DNA of 64,000 nt. It comes from JAXGZG01 sp050952065 (GTDB taxonomy: Bacteria; Bacillota; Sulfobacillia; Fermentithermobacillales; Fermentithermobacillaceae). The position numbers and the translations under genes are program-made. Positions 17,304 to 26,311 of this stretch are shown piece by piece. The stretch lies in contig JBMNKF010000002.1 in NCBI GenBank assembly GCA_050952065.1, positions 1-64,000 on the forward strand, read 5' to 3'. The notes beneath the pieces are model-generated. The model was not told the DNA's origin, did not search any database, and saw only the letters and a list, made by a program, of their open reading frames with translations. The number at the start of each line of letters is the position of its first letter. Position 1 is the first letter of the stretch.

Positions 17304-18910
17304 TCATGTTCCTCCTGCGTCTCTTGTGCTTGGTCGGGACCGCCCGAGAGCCACGCATCCTCCCCCACCTTGACCATGCGAGCCATGCGATCAGCCAAGG
17401 CAGTCAAACCTCTTTTTAAAGACTCGGCGGTCTTGTTGTAGACTTCTTGGCTCTTTCCAAAAGGGTCATCTACGTCGCCGGAAACGGCCCCAGATGATAC
17501 CTCGGACAGAGTATATATCTTTCCATCGTAGCCGGGAAACCTGAACAAGAGGTTCTTCTTATGGCTCTCGGTCATGGTCACCACCAAGTCTGCCCACTCC
17601 ATGTCACCTTGAGAGATGGGCGCTGAACGGTGACCGCGCAGGTCAACTCCAAGTTGGTCGGCAGCTATAACGGCTTCTGGAGTAGCGGGAAGGCCCCAAA
17701 CGGTGGCAGTTCCCCTGGATATGACCTCCAATGGAACACCCGCAGAACGAGCGCTCCAGACATCCTTCAGGATTTCTTCAGCCATGGGACTGCGGCAGGT
17801 GTTACCCGAACACACCATCAGTATGCGAAAGGGAGCGCCCTCGGGGTGCTCGGGCAGATGCTTGCCGGCGCTTGCCCTTTCTAACCGGTTCTGAATGGCT
17901 AAGCCCAACCCCACTCGGGGAAACGATTCAGCAAAAACCACGGACGCACCCAGGTGGTCGGCATGCCGAAGTCCCGAAAAAAGCCGGGACGCCACGGGAG
18001 CAAGGTCGTCTCTAGATCCCAAATAGATAACGTGGAAAAGATCCGGATACTCGGACGCAAGACGTTCGTATCGCCCAAGATTCTCTCCCGAAGCCAGTAC
18101 GGCCACAGCATTGCCTGACAGCATGCGCTTCTGTGCGAATCTCACGATTGCTCTGGCCTGGTCTTCGGGAGTACCTGTAGCCAGGTAAACATCCGCTTTA
18201 GGAGCATAGTGGCGGTACTTCATACCCGGAGAGGGGGTCGGTCCGCTGCCCGAGTAGTCTATCACTTCGACCCTACCCAGTACTTCCTGTAGATCTTCGG
18301 CGTAGAGGCCCCCGGGCCGCAGAATCTTGGGCACCGGACCGGAGATATCCAAAACGGTGGACTCAACGCCAATATCCGTGTATCCTCCGTCGATAATATA
18401 ATCGACTTTGCCGTCTAGATCCGCCAAGACCTCCTCAAAAGAAGTTGGGCTAGGCCGACCCGATGCGTTTGCCGACGGTGCTGCCACCGGGACGCCCGCA
18501 AGGTCTATGAGCCTTTGAGCTACCGGATGATCGGGCATTCTTATACCCACAGTGGGAAGTCCGGCGGTAACCCTAGCGGGGATCTGTGGCGACCTGGGAA
18601 ATAGCAGCGTGAGAGGGCCCGGCCAGAAAAGGTACATGAGATTTAGGGCAACAGGACTGACGCTCAAAACCAGAGGAGGCACCGACTCGATTCTGGAAAC
18701 GTGAACGATCAAGGGGTTGTCTTGAGGCCTTCCTTTGGCTTGGAAGATCTTTGCCACGGCGCTTTCGTCCAGAGCGTTAGAGCCTAATCCGTAGACAGTC
18801 TCTGTCGGGAAAGCAACCAGCCCGCCCTCCCTCAGGGCTTGAGCGCAAGGGGCCAGGAGTTCGTCACTAGGGTTAAAGGGGTCCACCCTCACAATCTTAG
18901 TTCTTGTCAC
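17300..18910 (-). CDS. sua5: Fused threonylcarbamoyl-AMP synthase (Sua5) and low-molecular-weight phosphatase (YwlE-like)
   Basis: The 536-residue protein joins two enzymes. Residues 1 to about 350 are a full Sua5/YwlC: the YrdC domain with FPTETVYGLG and APSANASG, the linker SPGMKYRHYAPKA and the C-terminal Sua5 domain. It makes the threonylcarbamoyl-AMP used for tRNA t6A37. Residues about 361-536 are a low-molecular-weight phosphatase with the loop CSGNTCRS (Cys367, Arg373) and a late DP pair (DDPF). Thr371 matches the Thr that marks arginine-phosphate specificity in B. subtilis YwlE. In B. subtilis the same two proteins are separate neighbouring genes. No stop or shift is seen between the domains, so the fusion looks genuine. 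Confidence 0.92.
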   Translation of the reverse strand: MTRTKIVRVDPFNPSDELLAPCAQALREGGLVAFPTETVYGLGSNALDESAVAKIFQAKGRPQDNPLIVHVSRIESVPPLVLSVSPVALNLMYLFWPGPLTLLFPRSPQIPARVTAGLPTVGIRMPDHPVAQRLIDLAGVPVAAPSANASGRPSPTSFEEVLADLDGKVDYIIDGGYTDIGVESTVLDISGPVPKILRPGGLYAEDLQEVLGRVEVIDYSGSGPTPSPGMKYRHYAPKADVYLATGTPEDQARAIVRFAQKRMLSGNAVAVLASGENLGRYERLASEYPDLFHVIYLGSRDDLAPVASRLFSGLRHADHLGASVVFAESFPRVGLGLAIQNRLERASAGKHLPEHPEGAPFRILMVCSGNTCRSPMAEEILKDVWSARSAGVPLEVISRGTATVWGLPATPEAVIAADQLGVDLRGHRSAPISQGDMEWADLVVTMTESHKKNLLFRFPGYDGKIYTLSEVSSGAVSGDVDDPFGKSQEVYNKTAESLKRGLTALADRMARMVKVGEDAWLSGGPDQAQETQEEHE

Positions 18911-19769
18911 GTTGTCTCACCATCGCCGCTGCTATCCTATCCTTTCCTGCGTAATCCGGAGAGATGCTTATGTTTTCCCAGTTATGATCCGCAAGAAGGC
19001 GCCTTACGGCGGCGCCTTGCCCGGCTTCTATCTCAATAACAAGCCATCCGGCGTCTTTCAGGAGATTGCCCGCATCTTCAACCAAGCGTCTTATGTAGCG
19101 CAATCCCCCAGGCCCTCCGTCTAGGGCGCTCTGAGGCTCGAACCCGACTTCCTTAGGGAGACTGGCCATCTCCCCGTCCGGAATGTAGGGCGGGTTGGAT
19201 ACTAAGGCATCCAGTCTTCCTGCGTAACCTCTGGAATAGAGAGGAACCAGAAGGTCCCCGTGAAGAAAACTCACGTTTGAAGACACCTCTAGGTTGTCCG
19301 CGTTGAACCTGGCAACCGACAGAGCCTCACTGGAGGAATCCGTGAGCACCACTTGGTATCCGCCCAGTTTGGCCAAGGAAAGTCCGATAGCCCCGGAACC
19401 GCAGCCTACGTCGGCCACCACGGTCTCTCGCCGGTCTCCAAGAATCGAAAGCACCTTTTCCACCAAAAGCTCTGTCTCAGGGCGCGGTATGAGGACCCTG
19501 TTGTCCACCGAAAACCTAAGCCCCATGAATTCCTGATAACCACGAATGTAGGCCACCGGCTCGCCATTGCGCCTTCTCTCAACGAGACTGCGGTAACGAT
19601 TCTCTTGCTCTTTGGTCAAGACAATTTCCGGATGCAAGTAAGGATACTCTGAGGATTCCCCCAAGAGATGAGATAGAAGCACCGAGGCGTCTCTCGCGGG
19701 GGACTCGGAATGGTCCCGGAGTTCTCGTCTTGCCCAAGCCATCGCCTGCCCAAGAGTCAAGTCTCCCAA
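18897..19769 (-). CDS. prmC: Peptide chain release factor N5-glutamine methyltransferase PrmC
   Basis: PrmC methylates the glutamine of the GGQ motif in release factors. The 290-residue protein has the helical N-terminal domain with YIRGYQEFMG, the SAM site VGCGSGAIG (about 121-129) and the catalytic NPPYIP (192-197). It overlaps the Sua5 fusion by 14 bases and is two bases downstream of prfA, its substrate gene, so the pair is co-transcribed. Confidence 0.96.
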   Translation of the reverse strand: MGDLTLGQAMAWARRELRDHSESPARDASVLLSHLLGESSEYPYLHPEIVLTKEQENRYRSLVERRRNGEPVAYIRGYQEFMGLRFSVDNRVLIPRPETELLVEKVLSILGDRRETVVADVGCGSGAIGLSLAKLGGYQVVLTDSSSEALSVARFNADNLEVSSNVSFLHGDLLVPLYSRGYAGRLDALVSNPPYIPDGEMASLPKEVGFEPQSALDGGPGGLRYIRRLVEDAGNLLKDAGWLVIEIEAGQGAAVRRLLADHNWENISISPDYAGKDRIAAAMVRQRDKN

Positions 19770-19771
19770 TG

Positions 19772-20869
19772 TTACTGAACATCCTGGATCTTGAGTCTTT
19801 CGTCCTCGGCAAGAAGGGCCCCGACCATTTCGTCAAGATCGCCGTCCATAATTTCCGTGAGTCTGTGGCTCGTGAAACCGATTCTGTGATCTGTTACTCT
19901 GCTTTGGGGGAAGTTGTAGGTACGTATTTTCTCGGCTCTCTCTCCTGTGCCCACTTGGGATCGCCGAGAATCGGTGAGTTCCTTATTCTTCTCCTCCTCA
20001 GCCAAAGCCTGCAAGCGAGAACGAAGGATCCTCATAGCACGTTCCCGGTTTTGGATCTGAGACCTTTCATCCTGGCATGTCACCACTATTCCCGAAGGCA
20101 AGTGAGTTATTCGCACTGCGGAATAGGTGGTGTTGACGCCTTGCCCGCCCTTGCCCGACGAGCAATAGGTGTCGATTCTCAACTCATCGGGATCAATAGA
20201 CATCTCGTCTATTTCCTCAGACTCGGGCAGAACCGCCACTGTAGCGGTAGATGTATGGATTCTCCCACCCGACTCCGTAAGAGGAATGCGTTGAACTCGG
20301 TGGACACCGCCTTCGTACTTGAGGCGCCTGTATACGCCGTCGCCCTCTACCGCAAAGATGACCTCTTTGAAACCGCCTAGGTCGGTGGGGTTGGACGTGA
20401 GGATTTCCGTCTTCCAGCCCCTGCTTTCGGCGTACCGTCCGTACATCCGGAAAAGATCGCCTGCGAAGAGAGCGGCCTCACTACCTCCTGTACCGGCACG
20501 GATCTCCACTATGGCGTTCTTGTCGTCGTTGGGATCCCGGGGAATGAGGGCCTTTTTGAGCTCGGCTTCAAGGCTCGCCTTCTCCTCAAGAAGAACTCCA
20601 AGGTCCTCCTGCGCCAGATCCAGTAATTCTTGGTCCGTCTCCGTCGCAATAACATCTCGGTTGCCTTCAATGTCTGCTAGTACCTTTTTGTACCGTCTAT
20701 ACTTTGAGACAACGTCGTTGATGCGACCCCGTTCTTTGACCAGATCCTTGTACTTTTTGGGATCCCCGAACACTCTGGGGTCCTGCAGAAACTCGCCTAT
20801 CTCATCAAAACGTCCTTCAACTTCATTCAATTTGGCAATGAAGCCGTCAGCATCGCGTATCGCAGTCAA
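19772..20869 (-). CDS. prfA: Peptide chain release factor 1 (RF1)
   Basis: RF1 ends translation at UAA and UAG. The 365-residue product has the catalytic GGQ at 241-243 and the codon-recognition tripeptide PLT (196-198), which fits the PxT of RF1 rather than SPF of RF2. TTG at 20869 is preceded by GAGGTGATT, and its TTGA overlaps the stop of yqhQ by four bases. Confidence 0.97.
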   Translation of the reverse strand: MTAIRDADGFIAKLNEVEGRFDEIGEFLQDPRVFGDPKKYKDLVKERGRINDVVSKYRRYKKVLADIEGNRDVIATETDQELLDLAQEDLGVLLEEKASLEAELKKALIPRDPNDDKNAIVEIRAGTGGSEAALFAGDLFRMYGRYAESRGWKTEILTSNPTDLGGFKEVIFAVEGDGVYRRLKYEGGVHRVQRIPLTESGGRIHTSTATVAVLPESEEIDEMSIDPDELRIDTYCSSGKGGQGVNTTYSAVRITHLPSGIVVTCQDERSQIQNRERAMRILRSRLQALAEEEKNKELTDSRRSQVGTGERAEKIRTYNFPQSRVTDHRIGFTSHRLTEIMDGDLDEMVGALLAEDERLKIQDVQ

Positions 20870-21798
20870 GCAGAATCACCTCTTTCGACCTCAATGAGGT
20901 GGGCAAGGCTTTCGGCCGCTACCTCCAGTTGGCCCGTATCAGGTTCTCTAGTAGTAAGGATCTGAAGTGCCATCCCAGGAGCCGCTATGATCCTCCAAAA
21001 TACTCCTTGTCGCCCCGCAGACAACTTCAGTACTTCATATGATAGCCCTGCCACAAGAGGGAGAAGCAGTATGCGTGCCGTGACCCTGTGCAGCACCCCC
21101 GGAGGCGACACAAAGAGGTACACCACCCAGGAGCAAATGGCCACAAGAAAGAGAAAACTCGTGCCGCACCTGGGATGAAGTCTCGGTGCATCCTTGGCGA
21201 CATCGGCAAGGGTATTGACGACGCCCACATGATCCCAGGTACCGTCGCGAAACCCTTGTGCGGCATGGTTGTTTTCCCACGCCCATAGCACTTTGTGCTC
21301 CGCACCGTGGTATTGGAGAACCCGCTGGATTTCTTGCATTCGGGATATCGCCAAGACATAGCCCACCAACAGAACAAGCCTGATGACCAGTTCAACAAGG
21401 CCGGTGGTTGCCCGCCCAGACATCCCGGTGGCCCTAAGTATCACCGACGCGAGAAAAGTCGGCAAGAGCACGAACATAGCCACGGCAATGACAACGCCAA
21501 GAAAAAGCGAAAGGTTCAATGCCGATTTGCTTGGGGTTTCTTCTTCCGGCATTGCAATTTCAGCGGACTTCATGAGCATCTCCATACCCAAAGACAAGGA
21601 ATCCCAGAACGCAAGGGCGCCTCTCATAATGGGAAGGTTGAACAGTCCGCCTTTTTCCGATGGCATGAGGGCCAACTTGGTTAAGGAGACTATCTCGCCT
21701 GAAGGCCGTCGCACAGACATGGCCAAATGTCTGGGGCCACGCATGGCAACACCTTCGATTAAGGCTTGGCCGCCATATGTCGGTGCCTTCTTGTTCAA
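20866..21798 (-). CDS. yqhQ: DUF1385 membrane protein (YqhQ-like)
   Basis: The product is a polytopic membrane protein of the DUF1385 family, with the family opening PTYGGQALIEGVAMRGPR, the motif QYHGAEHKV and about four to five membrane helices, followed by HPRCGTSFLF. Its function is not known. The frame is open to 21843, but TTG at 21798, behind GGGGGG, is the better start because the upstream part overlaps the rpmE terminator. It precedes prfA and is translationally coupled to it. Confidence 0.88.
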   Translation of the reverse strand: MNKKAPTYGGQALIEGVAMRGPRHLAMSVRRPSGEIVSLTKLALMPSEKGGLFNLPIMRGALAFWDSLSLGMEMLMKSAEIAMPEEETPSKSALNLSLFLGVVIAVAMFVLLPTFLASVILRATGMSGRATTGLVELVIRLVLLVGYVLAISRMQEIQRVLQYHGAEHKVLWAWENNHAAQGFRDGTWDHVGVVNTLADVAKDAPRLHPRCGTSFLFLVAICSWVVYLFVSPPGVLHRVTARILLLPLVAGLSYEVLKLSAGRQGVFWRIIAAPGMALQILTTREPDTGQLEVAAESLAHLIEVERGDSA

Positions 21799-21836
21799 AG
21801 CGAGCCCCCCAATTGCTATTTTACTACACCCAAGGT

Positions 21837-21882
21837 AAAGCAAAAGGACAGAAATAGCGCCGTGGGCGCGATCTCTGTCCTT
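21837..21882 (-). terminator. Terminator after rpmE
   Basis: On the minus strand a nine-base stem (AAGGACAGA, 21882-21874, with TCTGTCCTT, 21852-21844) encloses a second GCGCC/GGCGC stem with a three-base loop. TTGCTTT follows directly. It lies between the rpmE stop and the chosen yqhQ start. Confidence 0.7.
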
Positions 21883-21895
21883 CTATTGGCGATCG

Positions 21896-22138
21896 CTACT
21901 TGCCTGATTCTTGTGCCGGCTTCTCCCCCTGCAGGAAACCGTACTTTTGGCGGAATCTCTCAACCCTACCGCCGGTGTCTACGATTTTCTGAACTCCGGT
22001 GAAGAAAGGATGGCACTTGGCGCAAATCTCAACCCTTATGTTGTTCTTTGTGGAGCCAACGTGGTAGACTGCACCGCAAGCGCAGGTAATAGTAGTCTTC
22101 TGATACTCCGGATGGATTTTCTCCTTCAACTGCATCAC
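21896..22138 (-). CDS. rpmE: Ribosomal protein bL31 (zinc-binding type)
   Basis: bL31 is a small protein of the large ribosomal subunit that bridges the subunits. The 80-residue product begins MKEKIHPEY-like (here LKEKIHPEYQKTTITCACG) and has four cysteines in TCACG and CAKCHPF, marking the zinc-containing form rather than the zinc-free RpmE2. It lies between rho and prfA/yqhQ, a frequent Bacillota arrangement. Confidence 0.96.
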   Translation of the reverse strand: MMQLKEKIHPEYQKTTITCACGAVYHVGSTKNNIRVEICAKCHPFFTGVQKIVDTGGRVERFRQKYGFLQGEKPAQESGK

Positions 22139-22178
22139 CCCAAATTGACTAGAAACGCAACAGCCGAATTATAGCACC

Positions 22179-24452
22179 CTACCTGATCAAAGACAACCTG
22201 CGCTTTAGAAGCGGCAAGGCTTCCTTGTTGCTCCTAGTCTGACTAAGAGCCTGCATGAGACCCTCCAACACCTTGTCAAGGTCAAGATCATAGGTCATCT
22301 TGTGGAAGAGCCACATGGCCTCAAGTTCTTCCTTGGGTTGCAGAAGCTCCTCTTTGCGAGTGCCCGATCTCTTGATGTCGATGGCGGGGAAGATCCTTCG
22401 TTCGGCCAGTTTCCTGTCAAGATGAATCTCTGAGTTGCCCGTGCCCTTGAATTCCTCGTAGATGACATCATCCATGCGGCTTCCGGTATCTATAAGGCTT
22501 GTGGCCACTATAGTGAGACTTCCGCCCTCTTCGATGTTCCTGGCAGCCCCAAAGAACCTCTTGGGCTTGTGGAACGCGGCGGGGTCCATACCTCCCGACA
22601 AGGTCCGGCCCGACGAGGGTTCGATCAGGTTGTATGCTCTGGTCATCCTCGTGATGCTGTCCAAGAGTATGACGACATCGCGATGGTTCTCCACCAACCG
22701 CTTAGCTCTCTCTAAAGCCATTTCGCTGACTCTGGCGTGGTTATCGGGCGGCTCATCGAATGTTGACGCGATCACTTCGCCCTTGACCGAACGCTGCATG
22801 TCGGTGACTTCTTCAGGCCGCTCGTCTATGAGGAGGACCATGAGGTAAGTGTCAGGACTGTTTTGGGTGATGGCGTTGGCAATTCTCTTAAGTAGGACAG
22901 TCTTGCCGGCTTTGGGAGGCGAGACTATGAGAGCCCGCTGTCCCTTGCCCAAAGGGGCCACAAGATCAAGGAGTCTCCCTGAAAGTTCATCTCTCGTGGT
23001 CTCGATTTTGAAGCGTTCGTCAGGAAAGATGGGCGTCAACCCTTCGAAGTTCGGACGTTCCCTGGCGGTTTCTGGGTCTTCGCCGTTGATGGCTTCTATT
23101 CTGAGCAGACCATAATACCTTTCGCTGTCTTTGGGAGGGCGAACCTGCCCGGAAACCAAATCGCCCGTGCGCAAGTCAAACTTTCTGATCTGCGAAGGCG
23201 AAACATAGACATCGTCTTTGCTCGGAAAATAGAAGGCCGGCCTCAAGAAACCGTAGCCTTCATGCAGGATCTCCAAGAGCCCCTCGGCGAAAATGAGTCC
23301 TCCTGCCTGAGTTCGGGTCTTGAGGATCTCGAACACCAATTCCTTTTTTCGAAGAGCCGAGTACCCGGCTATCCCCATCTCTCTGGCAATTCTCTGCAGT
23401 TCAACGAGAGTCATGACTCCCAGTTCCTTCATGGTGAGGGCAGGCTCAACTCTTGCCCTCCCGGGGCGTCTTGACACGTACTGCTCGTAAGGTTGATGGA
23501 CGCCGCGGATTCCCGCATCCCCTTGGTCGACATCAAGCGCGCGCTCTTGACCGCTATCAAGGTGTCTGTATTCCCTGACGCCGGCGTCGGGAATGGAGAT
23601 CGTCCTTTCATCGGGAGCAAGACGAGATGAGCGCTCATCTCGATGGTAACGGCCGTCGCGAGGATAGCGGTTTTCACCTGGATCGCGCTCCTCTCGAGCG
23701 AACCGGTCTTCCGGTTCGGGTACAGCTTCATGCTGAAGAACTGCTTCCCGCTGGAATTCCGACTCCCGTTGGGCCATTGCTTCCCGTTGCGAAGCCACTT
23801 CACGCCGAGATGAATAGTCACGCCTAGACTCCTCTGGCCTGGTCACAGTCGAAGGGTCAGGTCGCGGAGGTGCCACCCAAGACAAAGCAAGCCCTGGTGT
23901 AACCCTGGTCAAAGACCGGTGAGCCCCCACCGGCACCCCTGCCTGTTCCGCCTGTCCTAGGTCGGATTTCGCTTCATCTGCATCTTCAACAGGTTTCGTA
24001 ACAGGTTCAAGCGGTGAAGCCTCCGATGTTGTTGTATGAGTATCCGTATGAGGCGCTTTTTCCGGTTTTGCGATTTGAGGTTCCACAGCAGGAGTCACAA
24101 CAGCAGGCATCTCTGTAGGTTCTTGACTGTTGATTTTGGCTTGAGAGGCAGTTCGTCTGGTTCGCCTCTTTGGCGCTTCCCTTGGGGACTCGTCTGCTGC
24201 TTCGTCTTCATCTGACTTGGTTGATGAGGTTTCGGGTTCTTGCGCCTTTTCGCTTGGCTTCTTTCTGGTGGTTCGACGAGGCTTTTTGGATTCGGTAGAC
24301 TTTTGAGCTTCGGCAGTTAAAGCCCCTTCTGGTTCTGCAGGGTGGAGGTCCTTTTTCTGCCGCGTACGCCGCATCTTGGGCTTCTCGAGAACAGCTTGCC
24401 CATCCGGTGGGTTTAGGTCTAGCCCAGGACCTTTGGGATCATCTGCTTGCAT
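22179..24452 (-). CDS. rho: Transcription termination factor Rho with long charged N-terminal extension
   Basis: Rho is the hexameric RNA helicase that ends transcription. The conserved part starts around residue 349 of the open frame (LTMKELGVMTLVELQRIA), with the RNA-binding cold-shock-like domain (HEGYGFLRP), the P-loop SPPKAGKT and LLIDERPEEVTDM. About 340 residues precede it: Lys/Arg/Pro/Glu-rich low-complexity sequence with RRTTRKK-type basic patches and a QREA/RRE-rich stretch. Such extensions occur in some actinobacterial and other Rho proteins and may bind RNA or phase-separate; here that is inference. ATG at 24452 behind AAGGAG is preferred over GTG 24479. Confidence 0.94.
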   Translation of the reverse strand: MQADDPKGPGLDLNPPDGQAVLEKPKMRRTRQKKDLHPAEPEGALTAEAQKSTESKKPRRTTRKKPSEKAQEPETSSTKSDEDEAADESPREAPKRRTRRTASQAKINSQEPTEMPAVVTPAVEPQIAKPEKAPHTDTHTTTSEASPLEPVTKPVEDADEAKSDLGQAEQAGVPVGAHRSLTRVTPGLALSWVAPPRPDPSTVTRPEESRRDYSSRREVASQREAMAQRESEFQREAVLQHEAVPEPEDRFAREERDPGENRYPRDGRYHRDERSSRLAPDERTISIPDAGVREYRHLDSGQERALDVDQGDAGIRGVHQPYEQYVSRRPGRARVEPALTMKELGVMTLVELQRIAREMGIAGYSALRKKELVFEILKTRTQAGGLIFAEGLLEILHEGYGFLRPAFYFPSKDDVYVSPSQIRKFDLRTGDLVSGQVRPPKDSERYYGLLRIEAINGEDPETARERPNFEGLTPIFPDERFKIETTRDELSGRLLDLVAPLGKGQRALIVSPPKAGKTVLLKRIANAITQNSPDTYLMVLLIDERPEEVTDMQRSVKGEVIASTFDEPPDNHARVSEMALERAKRLVENHRDVVILLDSITRMTRAYNLIEPSSGRTLSGGMDPAAFHKPKRFFGAARNIEEGGSLTIVATSLIDTGSRMDDVIYEEFKGTGNSEIHLDRKLAERRIFPAIDIKRSGTRKEELLQPKEELEAMWLFHKMTYDLDLDKVLEGLMQALSQTRSNKEALPLLKRRLSLIR

Positions 24453-24778
24453 AAGCGTCACATCTCCTTGGCATCGCACTTGCGCCCGCTTTCTGTCTGT
24501 GGTCTATCATTGGGGTCCGTGGGCTGCAGTAAGCGTGTGAATATGGGTAACGGCTTGATAGCCTGTAATTGTGAATAGGTCTGGACTTGCGAAACTCGAA
24601 AAACTAGGAAGGGTAGCGCACGTGAAGACTTAGACTGTTGCACTCCTATTTGAAACTATCATACGCACTTACCCTAGTCAAGATTCAGGTATTATATAAT
24701 ATGCGCTCCTTAGCGCACCGGTACTCTTGTTGGCGGAGACCTTTATGGCAATTGGCAGGCCTCCGCCCAATTTCCCTC
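24453..24778 (-). other. Rho leader region and hairpin downstream of transaldolase
   Basis: About 325 bases separate rho from the transaldolase gene and hold no gene. Next to the transaldolase stop is an 11-base imperfect inverted repeat (GGCGGAG at 24732 with CTCCGCC at 24761), without a T run. A six-base hairpin (TGCGCT/AGCGCA, 24702-24717) follows. The rest is a possible long rho leader; no convincing promoter hexamer pair was found. Confidence 0.5.
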
Positions 24779-25453
24779 TCATTCTTGTAATTCGCCTGAG
24801 GCTTGGAGTTCAGTCTGCACTTTGGCCCAGTCATCGTGAAATCTCTTGATCCCGATATCCGTAAGAGGATGGCGGACCATTGCCTTAAGCACCTTGAACG
24901 GAACGGTGGCGATGTGTGCCGAGGCCTTTGCCGCATCCAACACGTGAATGGGGTGACGCACCGAAGCCGCAATGACCTGGGTCTTGAGGCCGTAGTTTTC
25001 GATGATGAACACCAAGTCCTCGACGATGCTCATGCCCTCATTGCCAACATCGTCGAGGCGCCCAATGAACGGGCTAACGTAATCAGCCCCAGCCAAAGCA
25101 GCCAAGAGGCCCTGCAAAGGCGAAAACACTAAGGTGACATTGGTCTTGATGCCCTCTTGCGAGAGTGTCTTGACGGCCTTGAGCCCTTCCTCAGTCATAG
25201 GTATCTTGATGACAATGTTGGGAGCGATCTTGGCTAGGTCCCTAGCCTCAGGTATCATGTCTTGAGCCGCAACCGACAGTACTTCCGCGGAAATCGGGCC
25301 GGGGACAATCTGGGATATCTCCCGAACGACGGTCCGAAAGTCTCTGCGCTCCTTAGCGATGAGGCTGGGATTGGTGGTTACACCCGAAATGACTCCCCAA
25401 CTGGCCGCTTCTCTGGTTTCGTCTATGTTGGCTGTGTCAAGAAAGAGCTGCAT
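24779..25453 (-). CDS. tal: Transaldolase (short TalC/MipB-type)
   Basis: The enzyme moves a dihydroxyacetone unit between sugar phosphates in the pentose phosphate pathway. The 224-residue protein belongs to the short decameric subfamily shared with fructose-6-phosphate aldolase. It opens with MQLFLDTANIDE, has TTNPSLIAKE and the Schiff-base Lys83 in VIKIPMTEEG. Transaldolase versus aldolase activity cannot be settled by sequence alone, though transaldolase is more usual in Bacillota. Its stop lies upstream of a strong inverted repeat. Confidence 0.92.
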   Translation of the reverse strand: MQLFLDTANIDETREAASWGVISGVTTNPSLIAKERRDFRTVVREISQIVPGPISAEVLSVAAQDMIPEARDLAKIAPNIVIKIPMTEEGLKAVKTLSQEGIKTNVTLVFSPLQGLLAALAGADYVSPFIGRLDDVGNEGMSIVEDLVFIIENYGLKTQVIAASVRHPIHVLDAAKASAHIATVPFKVLKAMVRHPLTDIGIKRFHDDWAKVQTELQASGELQE

Positions 25454-25498
25454 CTTTGTGCTCCTTTCTGGCTCGTGCTTATTACCGGCTAACCGGAT

Positions 25499-26311
25499 CT
25501 ATTTGAGTCGCAAGATAGCTCTTGCTTCTTGAGGCTTCGCCACCGGCCTCCCAACTTCCATGGCAATCCTTGCGATTCTGGATACTAGTTGGGCGTTGGA
25601 CTTGGCCAAGACTCCTCTGGAATAGTATATGTTGTCTTCGAAACCTACTCTGACATGGCCTCCCAGGACCACTGCCATAATACCTAGGGGCAACTCGTGT
25701 CTTCCGATACCCGCGACTGTCCATGTGCAATCATGGGGGATGAGGTTCATGAGGTGCATAAGGTTTCGGGGATCGCCCGATATCCCTCCGGGAACACCCA
25801 TGACAAAGTCGAAATGCCCGGGTAGACTCACATGTCCTCTTTGGGCCAAGCGCATGGCGTTCTCGATCATCCCTGCGTCAAAGATCTCAAACTCGGGTTT
25901 GACACCCTCTTCTCTCAGGGCTCTTGCGATTCTCTCTATGTCTCCTTTGGAGTTGACAAATATACCGTCACCAAAGTTTACCGTTCCACAAGTAAGTGTA
26001 GCCATCTCGGGTCTAAGTGATACGGGTCCAAGTCTTTCATCGACCGTCATCCCAACGGCCCCGCCGGTTGAAACCTGGATGATCATGTCGGTCTTAGACC
26101 TCACCAACTCGATGATTTCCCGATATACATCCGCCGATTGGGTAGGGTTGCCATCCGGGTCTCTGGCGTGCAGGTGAGCCAATGAAGCGCCCTCGTTCCA
26201 GGCTCTGTAGCACTCTTCCGCGATCTCCTGAGGGGTTAGAGGTATGTTCGGGTTGTCCTTTCTGGTAACCTCCGCTCCGATTGGGGCCACGGTAATAATG
26301 AGAGGATCCAT
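25499..26311 (-). CDS. kce: 3-keto-5-aminohexanoate cleavage enzyme (Kce, BKACE family)
   Basis: Kce condenses 5-amino-3-oxohexanoate with acetyl-CoA to give 3-aminobutyryl-CoA and acetoacetate in lysine fermentation. The frame is open to 26572, but ATG at 26311 behind GGAGAG gives the family length of 270 residues. Numbered from there, His46 and His48 (HLHARDPDG) equal the zinc ligands known in this enzyme, and the conserved Glu lies in GFEDN. The next gene upstream is kal, the following pathway step, which makes Kce more likely than another member of the broad BKACE family. It is unlinked to the kam operon by about 15 kb. Confidence 0.88.
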   Translation of the reverse strand: MDPLIITVAPIGAEVTRKDNPNIPLTPQEIAEECYRAWNEGASLAHLHARDPDGNPTQSADVYREIIELVRSKTDMIIQVSTGGAVGMTVDERLGPVSLRPEMATLTCGTVNFGDGIFVNSKGDIERIARALREEGVKPEFEIFDAGMIENAMRLAQRGHVSLPGHFDFVMGVPGGISGDPRNLMHLMNLIPHDCTWTVAGIGRHELPLGIMAVVLGGHVRVGFEDNIYYSRGVLAKSNAQLVSRIARIAMEVGRPVAKPQEARAILRLK

